Origin: Corallococcus praedator
GTDB lineage: Bacteria > Myxococcota > Myxococcia > Myxococcales > Myxococcaceae
Direction of reading: 5' to 3'
Assembly (NCBI RefSeq): GCF_003612125.1
Contig: NZ_RAWI01000035.1
Coordinates: forward strand, 1 to 41,594
Length of the DNA: 41,594 bases
Shown: piece after piece, positions 32,893 to 41,450 of the stretch
How the letters are laid out: the number at the start of each line of letters is the position of its first letter
Numbering within the stretch: the stretch's first letter is position 1
Notes under the pieces: generated by a model
Databases searched by the model: none
Told to the model about the DNA's origin: nothing
The model's input: the letters and a program-made list of their open reading frames with translations, nothing else
Position numbers and translations under genes: made by a program

Positions 32893-34455
32893 TCACGCCG
32901 CCTGCGCTGCGGTGGCTCCGCGCTCCTCTTCTTGGAGCGCCAACGTCTTGCGGTACTCCGCCGCTTCCGCGAGCTGGGTCAATTCGAACTCTCCGTGGTG
33001 CTTGCGGACAGCCGCGGCGATCTCTTCCAGGCTGACGCGGAAGAACTCTTTGCGCTCGTTGATGCGATTGACGCGCCGGTCCGTGAAGGCGCGGTGCAGT
33101 GCGCTCTCCAGCGCGGGAGCATCCGAGGTCCGGATGATGGCATGCACGTCGAACTCGAAGGGGACGGAGGCGTCCCCCAATTCGTCGATGCGGTCCTGCG
33201 GCACCAGCCTTCGCGTCATCCCCAGCTTGTAGACGCCTTCCCCGAACGAGCCGATGTTGGAGATGACGTAGACGTGTCCCGTCCGCGTGAGCTGCGCCTG
33301 GGAGATGGCCCGCTGCTTCTCCATGTCCTCGGCCACCCGGCGCTCCAACTCCGCGATGCGTTCCTGCATCCGTTGCTGTTCGGGCCCCTTGGCTTTTTCG
33401 TAGTCCAGCCGGGCCCGGGCCAGGGCGTCCGCATCGCGTTTGGCTTCACGCTCCGCTTCCAGCTTCGCCTTCTCCAGCTCTCTCTGGGCGGCCTCTTCCT
33501 CCCGCATCTGCTCCCGGATGCGGCGCTGTTCGTCCCGCTCCTGTTGCACCTTCTCCGAGTACTCGTACGCCAGGAGCAACTCATCCCGCTTCAGCTTCAC
33601 GTACTTGCGCACGATGACGCACTGCTGGATCTCCGTGAGGCTGTTGATGGCCGCTGCCGCCTTCTCGAGGCGCGTCTCCATGGCCTTTACGTTCTTGTAC
33701 GTCACCTTCGCGATGCAGGCGTCCGCCTCGCCGTTGAAGGCGCGCAGCATCAGCTTCAGCGTCCGGTCCGTCTGCTTCCTGCCTTCCGCCTTGCTGCCGT
33801 TGACCTCCCATTCCAACGAGCACGTTGCCGCCTGCTTGTCCTTCAACATCTGCTTCTGGCCTTCGCGGAGCGTCTCCAGCCGGTCCTCGTATTCCTTCAC
33901 CGAGGAGAGGGCATACACGGGCTTGTAGAACCCGAAGGAGAGCAGGACGGCCTCCTCCTCCAACTGCTTCAGCTCCGCCTTCAATCGGCCGATTCCCGAT
34001 TCCAGTGCCGTGCGCTCCGTGTTCGCCTGGAGCCGCCGTGCCTCCGCTTCCGCCATGGCCCGTTTCGCGGCCTCCGTTGTCCGGGTGGCTTCGTCGCGAA
34101 TGCGTGTCAGCTCCGCCTTCGCCCGCGTCTGTTCCGCGGCGACGGCCTGCTCGACATCCGCCTTCGCCTTCGCAAGCTGTGTCTCCACCCGCCTCTGTTC
34201 CGCGGCCAGCGCACCGTCCGCCTCGCTCCGTGCGCGAGCCAGCTCCTCCTGGACGCGTTTCTTCTCTGACGCCATGGCCGCGTCCGCGTCCGTTCGCGAG
34301 CGCGTCAGTTCTTCAGCGACCCGGCGCCTCTCGGCTTCCAGGTCCAGGATGGGCTTGAACCGATCCTGCACGGCCTGGAGCTGAAGCCGGGTCCGGAACC
34401 ACAGTCCCACGAAGAGAAGGGTCAGCACTCCCAGCGAAATGGCAATGATTGACAT
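32893..34455 (-). CDS. Membrane-anchored coiled-coil DUF4041 / T5orf172 (GIY-YIG-like) protein
   Basis: 520 residues. An N-terminal membrane helix (IIAISLGVLTLLFVGLWF, ~3-20) precedes a long Ala/Glu/Arg coiled coil (~30-170). A DUF4041-like middle (~170-310: LLSFGFYKPVYALSSVKEYEDRL, CIVRKYVKLKRDELLLAYEYS-type helices) and a second coil (~300-390) follow. The C-terminal T5orf172/MUG113-type domain (~392-485) has GHVYVISNIGSFGEGVYKLGMTRR, DRIDELGDASVPFEFDVHAII and E450 in ALESALHRAF. That layout matches GIY-YIG-fold nucleases (first strand, KLGMT/R strand, catalytic Glu). Such proteins are common in phages and defence islands; activity is not established for most. It lies 33 bp after the helicase gene, on the same strand. 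Confidence 0.86.
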   Translation of the reverse strand: MSIIAISLGVLTLLFVGLWFRTRLQLQAVQDRFKPILDLEAERRRVAEELTRSRTDADAAMASEKKRVQEELARARSEADGALAAEQRRVETQLAKAKADVEQAVAAEQTRAKAELTRIRDEATRTTEAAKRAMAEAEARRLQANTERTALESGIGRLKAELKQLEEEAVLLSFGFYKPVYALSSVKEYEDRLETLREGQKQMLKDKQAATCSLEWEVNGSKAEGRKQTDRTLKLMLRAFNGEADACIAKVTYKNVKAMETRLEKAAAAINSLTEIQQCVIVRKYVKLKRDELLLAYEYSEKVQQERDEQRRIREQMREEEAAQRELEKAKLEAEREAKRDADALARARLDYEKAKGPEQQRMQERIAELERRVAEDMEKQRAISQAQLTRTGHVYVISNIGSFGEGVYKLGMTRRLVPQDRIDELGDASVPFEFDVHAIIRTSDAPALESALHRAFTDRRVNRINERKEFFRVSLEEIAAAVRKHHGEFELTQLAEAAEYRKTLALQEEERGATAAQAA

Positions 34456-34488
34456 GGGTGTCCCCCCACCGAAGCGGGAAAGTCTAGG

Positions 34489-37400
34489 TCAGGCACTCAG
34501 GGAACGCATCCGACCCTCGGCGGGCGGGTCGTCGCGGACCACCACGGGCAGCTCCGCCGCGTCCTCTTCCCGGAGCAGCGTGTCGATGCGTGCGATGATC
34601 CGCGCAACCTCTTCCGAGGGTGAGCGGAACCAATCCGTGGACCAGATGCGATGCAGCCGCCACCCCAGCCCCGTCAACACCTGGTCTCTCAGCCGGTCGC
34701 GATCCCTGGCGGATCGTGAGCTGTGATAGCGCGCACCGTCGCACTCCACGCCCAGGATGTAACGGCCGGGATGACGGGGATGCCGTATGGCCATGTCGAT
34801 GAAATAGCCCGCGACGCCCACCTGGGGCACGACCTCGTAGTGGTGTGCCGCGAGCGCTTTCGCCACCGCCACCTCGAAGTCCGAATCCGGCGGGCGTCCA
34901 CTGCCCACGCCGTGGGCCACGATGGCACCCTGGGCCTCCAACAGGTAACGCTGCAGGACGCGCATCCCCCGGGGACTGCTCTCCTGCACCTTGAGGTCCG
35001 TTGGGTCGAACGACGCGAACACCGTCAGCGCACACCGTGCCCGGGTGAAGAGCACGTTCAAGCGTCGGTAGCCGTCCGCCTGGTTGATGGGCCCGAAGTT
35101 CTTCCGGAAACGGTTCTCCCGATCGTTGCCGAACGTCACCGAGACGAAGATGGCGTCGCGCTCGTCGCCCTGGACGTTCTCCAGGTTCTTCACATCGAAG
35201 GGATTGGGCGTCTTCGCCCAGGACGCCAGGAAGGCCGCGAGCCGTGCATCCTTCTTCTCCTCCGCCAGCACGAGCGCGTCGATGAGTTCCCGCTGCTTCG
35301 AGTTCAGCGTGACGACCAGCAGGCTCTGGGTGGGGCGGGTGTGCGCATGCTGCCGCACGGCCTCCACCACCGCGCGGGCCTCGGGCTCGTTGCGATTGGA
35401 CTCATAGAGCCCGTCCTTCACCCGTTCAAAGCGCAGCCCCAACCCCTCCAGGTGCTGTCCGGGCGCGGGAAAGACGATGAGGTCTCCGTTGTAGAACTCC
35501 CGGTTGCTGAAGGAGATGAGCGCCGGGTGCCGGGAGCGGTAGTGCCAGCGCAGCATGCGCATGGGGAAGCGCCGCGCGGCGGCCACCAGGATGCTCTCCG
35601 ATTCATCCAGGAGGGACGGGCCCCGTGCCTCCTCGGGCTCAGTGGCTTCGTCACCCGTGTCGTCGTCGTCCCGTTCGAGCTGCGCGAAGAAGCTCGTGGG
35701 CGGAAGCTGCTCCGGGTCTCCAACCACCACCAGTTGGCTGCCCCGGGCGATGGCGCCCAGCGCGTCCTCCGGGCGGAGCTGGCTGGCCTCATCCATCACC
35801 ACCAGATCGAAACGCAGGTGCCCGGGTGGCAGGTATTGGGACACGGACTGCGGACCCATCATGAAACAGGGCATCAGCGCCTGGAGCGCGCTTCCCGCGC
35901 GTTGCACCAGCTCACGGATGGAGACGTGGCGCTGCTTCTTGCCCAACTCGTGCTGGATGAGCTGTACCTCCGTCAGGCCCGCCACCTTCTGCGAGTGCAC
36001 GCCCTGCGGCACCGGCCGACGGCTGAGCTGATGCGCCAGGTTCGGTCCCTGTTGCCCGATGAGCTGTGCATCCAGTCGCGCGAAGTCCTCCCGCTGCGCG
36101 GCGTGCACGGCGCCCGTGAACTGATCGAGCTCCGGCTGTTCCCTCAAGACGGACTCGGCGAGGGACCGGAAGAAGACAGCGTCGAAGGCGGCGAGCAGCT
36201 TCGTCGCCAGCGCAGGCCGGGAGTCGATCCGCGCCAGGAACGCGGCGGTGGAGCGCAGGCGGGTCACCGCGTGCCGGTGCCGCTGGTACGCGGCCCAGCC
36301 GGGAAGGGTGGTCGCGCGCTCCAGCGCCCTGTGCAGCCGCCGCACGGTGGCCGCGAGCGGTGACTCGGAGGCCGCGTCCTCCCAGGTTCCGGGCTCCATG
36401 TGTCCCAGTTCCTGCGCCCGTGCTGTCGCGTCACGGTAGTCCCGCAGGCGGGCTTCCACGTCGTGGCTCCGCGCCCCCAGGTCCGCGTGGCGACGCACCG
36501 TGTCCTCCCGCAGCAGCCAGCCCGCGAAGCCTTCGGGCAGGGGCGCCGCGAGCACGTCATCGACGTAGCGCGCGAGCGCCCGGGGGCCGGCCGTGAGCGT
36601 CTTCCTTCCCTGGTACTCCGTGCCCAGCAACGCGGACGCCGCCGCATGGTCCTTCAGTCGCTCCGCTGCCTCGCACGCCTCGCGCACGGTGCGCACCTGG
36701 GCCTGGAGCTGGACCAGGGGCAGTGAAGGCGGCGCATCCGCCCTGCGGGCCTGGTCCAGGACCTCTCCCAGGTGGACGCGGAGCGCACCCAGGCTGGCTT
36801 TCACCTGGGACACGGGTTCGGTGTTCCACGAGTTCTTCCGCAGGTGCATGCGCGTTGCGGCTTCCCGAACCGCGTCGCTCACGTTGCGGGCCTGGCTGTG
36901 CGCATCCCCCTGGGCCGAGGCCTTGGCGATCGCCTCGCGCCAGCGATTCGCGGGCAACTCCAGGGCCATGCGTGCCAGGGGCTCGACGCTGGTGCCCATG
37001 GGGCGCAGCAGCGCTTCCACCTTCCTCCAGACCTCCACCCACGAAAGGAGTCGATCGAAGCGCGTCGCGGTTCCCTGGAAGCGCTCGCCCAACAGCTCGC
37101 GCAGAGAGGCGTCCGCCTGGAAGCGCTCACGTGCCGCGTGATGCGCCAGCAGGTCGTTGTACCCGAGGATCAGCAAGGGCCGTGTCGGCCGCTGACCATG
37201 GGCCATGGCCTGGAAGTCACGCCGCGCGGAGCGCCACCCCCGCGACAGCCACGGGATGAACGGTGCGGTCGACACGGCGACGGCATGCGCCTTCAGCGTC
37301 TCCAGGGAGGGGACGAGCTCGGGCATGAAGCGGACGGCGAGGGCTCGCGCCTGTTCGTCCAGGTCGTCGCGGGTGCGCGCCGCGTTTCGCAGCAGCTCCT

Positions 37401-39672
37401 CCGCTGCTGGCGTCACCCAACGGGCATCGCGCCAGTCCAGGGCGCCGTCGTCCAGCCCCGCCATCGCATCCACGACCCGCGCGAGCGTCTGGATCATCGC
37501 GGGCGTCAAAGGCCCTTCGAGCCCCAACACGGGAGCGAGTCCTTCCGCGAACGCACGTCCCTGGTCGACCGCCGCCAGCGCGTGCTCCACCGCTTCACGG
37601 GCCCGCGCCACGGTGAGCAGCGGGGTGTCCGGGGTGAAGAGCCGCAGGCAGGTGTCCAGCAGCGCCTCCGCACCCTTCAGGGCCTCCGCGGTCAGGTCCT
37701 CGCGGGAGCGCCAAGCGGCCTCCAGACCTGCCCACTGCCGTTGCACCGACTCGATGGCATCCAGGAGCGAGCGCAAGGCGTCACGGTTCGCAGGCTCCAG
37801 GAGGGCGGATTTAAGGCCAGGACGAGGTGGCGTCGGGGGCTCGGGCAGCAGATGCACCGCGCTCACGAAGGCGTCCGCCGCGAGGGCGCTGTTCCGGAGG
37901 GCCATCCCCGTGAGGGGGGCCAGTGCCGCCAGGGACTGCTCCAGGCCCAGCGCGGCTTCCTTCCATGCGGTGGTCCGCTCAATGAGCGCCTGGCAATCCC
38001 CGGCGCTCAGGTTGGGATTCTTGATCCCGGACCAGGGATGCTCGGAGGGCAGGGGCGCGACGCGGAGGATGTCCTTGAACTGCGCCGCGAGTCCCCGGAG
38101 CGCTTCGCGCACTTCCTCCAGTGCCGTGGGGGACACGCTCGCGGCCGCCTCGATGCGCACGTCCTTGAGCGCAGCGACTTCATCCCCCAGCTCTGTTTCG
38201 GACCGGCTCACCCTCCAGAAGATGTCGTGCGGCGTCAGCTCCAGGCCTCCCTGGGCCGAGTGCAGTCGCTCGGTGTGCGCGCGCAGGACGCCAATGGCCT
38301 GCGTGACCTGGGCTCCCAGGGGTCCTGTCGCGACTGCCGTGGGCCGTTGTTTCAGCCGTCTGCGCAGGTCCTCCATGAACTGCTGCTTCTGGGTCTTGTG
38401 GCTGTGCAGCTCCAGGCAGAAGTCGCCCAGCCCCGCCTGCTGGAGTCGTCGGGAGACGACCTCCAGGGCCGCCATCTTCTGCGTGACGAACAGCACCGTC
38501 TTGCCCGCCGCCAGCGCCGCGCCGATGAGGTTGGTGATGGTCTGGGACTTCCCCGTGCCCGGGGGGCCCTGGACCACCAGACTCTCGCCCCGAAGCACGT
38601 CCACCAGCACGCTGTGTTGGCTGCTGTCCGCGTCCGTGATGAGCGGAGGGACCTCCGACGCGAGCGCAGGTGAGTCCAGGTCATAGACATCACTCCGGCG
38701 CTCAGCGATGGCGGGTGCGGCGCCGCCATTGGATTCCTTTTCCTGCCTGCCACCCAGCAGCGTCCGAACCTGGGGACTGGACAGCAGGGGGCTCGAATCG
38801 GGCCAGCGACCCGGCTCCAGATCCCGCCACATGAGCAGCCGTCCAAAGGACAGCAACGTCAGGGTGACCTGCCGCTCCAACCCCCACCCAGGACGCACGT
38901 TCGCCAGGAGCGTGTTCACCTTCGCGAAGTACGCCTCCAGTCCTTCGTCCGCATCGAACACGGGCAGCGCGATGCCGAACTCCTGCCGCAGCTTCTCCTG
39001 GAGCGTGAGGTTCAGCTCGATGGACTCTCCCTCGTTGTAGTCCACCTCGTAGGCGTGGACCTGCGTCTTCGCATCAGGCGCGTTGCGCCGGAGGCTGACC
39101 GGCATCAGCACCAGTGGCGCGCTGCGCGGCTTCTCGCGCGCGACATCCCCTGGCTCGTACCAGCGCAGGAATCCGAAGACGAGGTGGAGCAGGTTCGCCC
39201 CCGTCTCCTGGATGGCGGTCTGCGCGAGTCCCTGCAATTGACGCAGTTGGGACTCCAACTCCTCCGGAAAGTAGAGCGTCTGGACGTGGCGGTCCTGGTG
39301 CTTGCGCGAACCGGCTGCACCGTCCGTTGTGGCAAGCGGCAGCTCGAAGCGGGTGTCGATGCCCAGCCGTTCGGCCTCTTGGGTCGCCAGCCGTTGCCGG
39401 GACACGGGAGGCGCGACGGCCTCCATCGTGAGCACTCCGGGACGCGGCTCCTTCGCGGGAGCTTCGCGTTCGGGTTCAGGCACTGGCAGGAACGTGAGCG
39501 CGCGATGGTTGCTCAACCGCTCGAAGATGATGCCGGGAAGCTCATCCACCAGCCGCAGCGACGTCCGCACGGTATGCCGGAAGTGGAGGAGCCGATTGGA
39601 TGCACTCAGATCCAGGAGCCGCGTGCGCTGCCGTTCAAGCTCCTTCAGCAGGACCGGATCTTGCGGAGTCAT
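34489..39672 (-). CDS. Large SF1 helicase with N-terminal DUF4011 and C-terminal PD-(D/E)XK nuclease
   Basis: 1727 residues. The N-terminus is DUF4011-like (LLDLSASNRLLHFRHT, ~19-34). The SF1 motor has Walker A GPPGTGKSQ (369-377), a very long helical insertion (~460-1200), Walker B MDEAS (1293-1297), motif III VVGDPEQLPP (~1317), and motifs V/VI VQGDERDAIFVS (~1500) and RRLNVLFTRAR (~1536-1546). The C-terminal ~1600-1710 is a restriction-endonuclease fold of the REase_MTES_1575/DUF559 type: FEVAVAKALAAHHYEVVPQVGVAGYFID, then ECDGARYH. D1626, E1643 and D1645 form the likely D...E-x-D site. DUF4011 helicase-nucleases are found in defence islands and resemble Mokosh-type proteins. It is first in the minus-strand cassette. 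All key motifs are intact. Confidence 0.9.
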   Translation of the reverse strand: MTPQDPVLLKELERQRTRLLDLSASNRLLHFRHTVRTSLRLVDELPGIIFERLSNHRALTFLPVPEPEREAPAKEPRPGVLTMEAVAPPVSRQRLATQEAERLGIDTRFELPLATTDGAAGSRKHQDRHVQTLYFPEELESQLRQLQGLAQTAIQETGANLLHLVFGFLRWYEPGDVAREKPRSAPLVLMPVSLRRNAPDAKTQVHAYEVDYNEGESIELNLTLQEKLRQEFGIALPVFDADEGLEAYFAKVNTLLANVRPGWGLERQVTLTLLSFGRLLMWRDLEPGRWPDSSPLLSSPQVRTLLGGRQEKESNGGAAPAIAERRSDVYDLDSPALASEVPPLITDADSSQHSVLVDVLRGESLVVQGPPGTGKSQTITNLIGAALAAGKTVLFVTQKMAALEVVSRRLQQAGLGDFCLELHSHKTQKQQFMEDLRRRLKQRPTAVATGPLGAQVTQAIGVLRAHTERLHSAQGGLELTPHDIFWRVSRSETELGDEVAALKDVRIEAAASVSPTALEEVREALRGLAAQFKDILRVAPLPSEHPWSGIKNPNLSAGDCQALIERTTAWKEAALGLEQSLAALAPLTGMALRNSALAADAFVSAVHLLPEPPTPPRPGLKSALLEPANRDALRSLLDAIESVQRQWAGLEAAWRSREDLTAEALKGAEALLDTCLRLFTPDTPLLTVARAREAVEHALAAVDQGRAFAEGLAPVLGLEGPLTPAMIQTLARVVDAMAGLDDGALDWRDARWVTPAAEELLRNAARTRDDLDEQARALAVRFMPELVPSLETLKAHAVAVSTAPFIPWLSRGWRSARRDFQAMAHGQRPTRPLLILGYNDLLAHHAARERFQADASLRELLGERFQGTATRFDRLLSWVEVWRKVEALLRPMGTSVEPLARMALELPANRWREAIAKASAQGDAHSQARNVSDAVREAATRMHLRKNSWNTEPVSQVKASLGALRVHLGEVLDQARRADAPPSLPLVQLQAQVRTVREACEAAERLKDHAAASALLGTEYQGRKTLTAGPRALARYVDDVLAAPLPEGFAGWLLREDTVRRHADLGARSHDVEARLRDYRDATARAQELGHMEPGTWEDAASESPLAATVRRLHRALERATTLPGWAAYQRHRHAVTRLRSTAAFLARIDSRPALATKLLAAFDAVFFRSLAESVLREQPELDQFTGAVHAAQREDFARLDAQLIGQQGPNLAHQLSRRPVPQGVHSQKVAGLTEVQLIQHELGKKQRHVSIRELVQRAGSALQALMPCFMMGPQSVSQYLPPGHLRFDLVVMDEASQLRPEDALGAIARGSQLVVVGDPEQLPPTSFFAQLERDDDDTGDEATEPEEARGPSLLDESESILVAAARRFPMRMLRWHYRSRHPALISFSNREFYNGDLIVFPAPGQHLEGLGLRFERVKDGLYESNRNEPEARAVVEAVRQHAHTRPTQSLLVVTLNSKQRELIDALVLAEEKKDARLAAFLASWAKTPNPFDVKNLENVQGDERDAIFVSVTFGNDRENRFRKNFGPINQADGYRRLNVLFTRARCALTVFASFDPTDLKVQESSPRGMRVLQRYLLEAQGAIVAHGVGSGRPPDSDFEVAVAKALAAHHYEVVPQVGVAGYFIDMAIRHPRHPGRYILGVECDGARYHSSRSARDRDRLRDQVLTGLGWRLHRIWSTDWFRSPSEEVARIIARIDTLLREEDAAELPVVVRDDPPAEGRMRSLSA

Positions 39673-39791
39673 CGGTGCGTGCCCCTCCCCGGGTCGTCAC
39701 GCGAAGGGCGACCTGGCACGCAGTGTTCTGACGCTTTCTGCGGAGCGGGGGCATCCCCCGTGAGGGGTATGGACAACTCCAAATGGAATCG

Positions 39792-39821
39792 CCGCCTCGC
39801 TTCCGGAGGCTCCGGAGGCGG
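39792..39821 (-). terminator. Hairpin downstream of the ABC-F gene
   Basis: Nested inverted repeats, CCGCCT / AGGCGG enclosing CCGGA-GGC-TCCGG, lie 30 bp after the ABC-F stop and 120 bp before the helicase start. There is no clear U-tract. It may separate the housekeeping gene from the accessory cassette. A second small palindrome, CCCC-GTGA-GGGG, is at 39756-39767, closer to the helicase start. Confidence 0.35.
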
Positions 39822-39851
39822 GCGGCGATGGGGACTGCGCTTGCGCGTGGA

Positions 39852-41450
39852 CTACCGGCGCTTCATCGCCGCGTCCGCGTGCTTCTCGCGGAACTCGGAG
39901 TAGGGGCCGTTGAAGTCGAGCACTTCCTTGCCCGCCTCCAGGCTCCAGATGCGCGTGGCGACCTCGGAGATGAGCTCCTGGTCGTGCGTGACGACGATGA
40001 CCGTGCCCTCGAACTTCTGGAGGCCTTCGGCCAGCGCCGCGATGGACTCCAGGTCCAGGTGGTTCGTCGGCTCGTCCAGGATGAGCACGTTGTCCTGCAT
40101 GATCATCAGCTTCGACAGGAGCACGCGCACCGTCTCACCACCGGAGAGCGTGTCCGTGTTCTTCATCCGCTCTTCACCGGAGAACAGCATCCGGCCCAGC
40201 ACGCCGGAGATCTCCTCGTTCGTCAGCTTCTCGCTGATCTCCCGCAGGTAGCCGAAGCAGGTCGTGCCCTTGTAGATGACCCCGTGGTGGTCCTGCGGCA
40301 GGTAGCCCACCGACGCCTGATGGCCCCAGGTGATGGTGCCCGCGTCCGGCTCCGTCTTTCCGGCCAGCATCTTCACCAGCGTGGACTTGCCCACGGCGTT
40401 TCGGCCGATGACGCAGATGCGCTCGCCCTTGCAGACCAGGCCGGTGAACGGCTTGATGACCTGCACGCCGTCGTAGGACTTCTTCAGGCCCTCGAACATC
40501 AGCGTCTGCCGGCCGCTGACCACCTTCTGATCAAACCGGATGAAGGGCCGCGCGATGTTCGAGCGCTTCAGGTCCTCCGTCTTCAGCTTGTCGATCTGCT
40601 TGATGCGGCTCTGCACCTGCGAGGCGCGCGTGCCGGCGTGGAAGCGCGCCACGAAGTCCTGCAACTGGAGGATCTTCTTCTTCTTCTCCTCCGTCTCCGA
40701 CTCCACCCGGGTCCGCAGCTGCGACTTCTGACGGACCATGTCGTCGTAACCACCCGTGTACTGGATGATGGTCTCGTAATCGATGTCCGCGATGTGCGTG
40801 CAGATGGAGTTCAGGAAGTGCCGGTCGTGGCTGATGGTGATCAGCACGCCCTCGTACTGGTGGAGGAAGGTCTCCAGCCAGCGGATGGAATCGATGTCCA
40901 GGTTGTTCGTGGGCTCGTCGAGCAGCAGCCCGTCCGGCTTGCCGAACAGCGCCTGCGCGAGCAACACACGCAGCTTCAGGCCGCCCGTCAGCTGGCGCAT
41001 GGGCTCTTCGTGGAAGGCCTCGTCGATGCCAAGGCCCGCCAGGAGCGTGGCCGCGTCGCTCTCCGCGGAGTAGCCGTCCTCTTCCGCGATGACGCCTTCC
41101 AGCTCACCCAGCCGGTTGCCGTCCTCCTCGGTGATGTCGGACTTGGCGAGCAGCTTGTTCTTCTCATCCATCGCCGCCCACAGGTGGCGGTTGCCCATCA
41201 GCACCACGTCCAGGACGCGGTCGTTCTCGTAGCGGAAGTGGTCCTGGCGCAGGATGCCCAGCTTGCGCGGGCGGATGATGTCGCCCATGTCCTGCTCCTC
41301 GTCACCGGCGAGGATCTTCATGAAGGTGGACTTGCCGGCCCCGTTCGGACCGGTCAGGCCGTAGCGACGGCCCGGCGAGAAGGCGACGTTGACCTCCTCG
41401 AAAAGTTTCTTGGGCCCATAGGCCTTGGAGACGTTGATGACGTTGAACAT
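39852..41450 (-). CDS. ybiT: ABC-F family ATPase, YbiT type
   Basis: 532 residues from ATG 41450 (MFNVINVSKAYGPKKLFEEV), matching the ~530 of E. coli YbiT; the frame upstream to 41570 adds 40 atypical residues. It has two ABC domains and no membrane segments. Domain 1 has GPNGAGKST, LTGGLKLRVLLAQAL and LLLDEPTNNLD. The charged linker (RVESETEEKKKKILQLQDFVARF ...) is the P-site tRNA interaction motif region. Domain 2 has GRNAVGKST, LSGGETVRVLLSKL and LILDEPTNHLD. Note GGLK in place of GGQ/GGE in the first signature, as usual for this subgroup. ABC-F proteins act on the ribosome E site to relieve or regulate stalled translation. It is a conserved housekeeping gene that bounds the accessory block. 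Confidence 0.92.
   Translation of the reverse strand: MFNVINVSKAYGPKKLFEEVNVAFSPGRRYGLTGPNGAGKSTFMKILAGDEEQDMGDIIRPRKLGILRQDHFRYENDRVLDVVLMGNRHLWAAMDEKNKLLAKSDITEEDGNRLGELEGVIAEEDGYSAESDAATLLAGLGIDEAFHEEPMRQLTGGLKLRVLLAQALFGKPDGLLLDEPTNNLDIDSIRWLETFLHQYEGVLITISHDRHFLNSICTHIADIDYETIIQYTGGYDDMVRQKSQLRTRVESETEEKKKKILQLQDFVARFHAGTRASQVQSRIKQIDKLKTEDLKRSNIARPFIRFDQKVVSGRQTLMFEGLKKSYDGVQVIKPFTGLVCKGERICVIGRNAVGKSTLVKMLAGKTEPDAGTITWGHQASVGYLPQDHHGVIYKGTTCFGYLREISEKLTNEEISGVLGRMLFSGEERMKNTDTLSGGETVRVLLSKLMIMQDNVLILDEPTNHLDLESIAALAEGLQKFEGTVIVVTHDQELISEVATRIWSLEAGKEVLDFNGPYSEFREKHADAAMKRR

Noticed and set aside
36772-38673. Plus-strand open frame of 633 codons opposite the helicase
   Set aside because: It is antisense to the helicase insertion, Arg/His/Gln-rich and has no domain.
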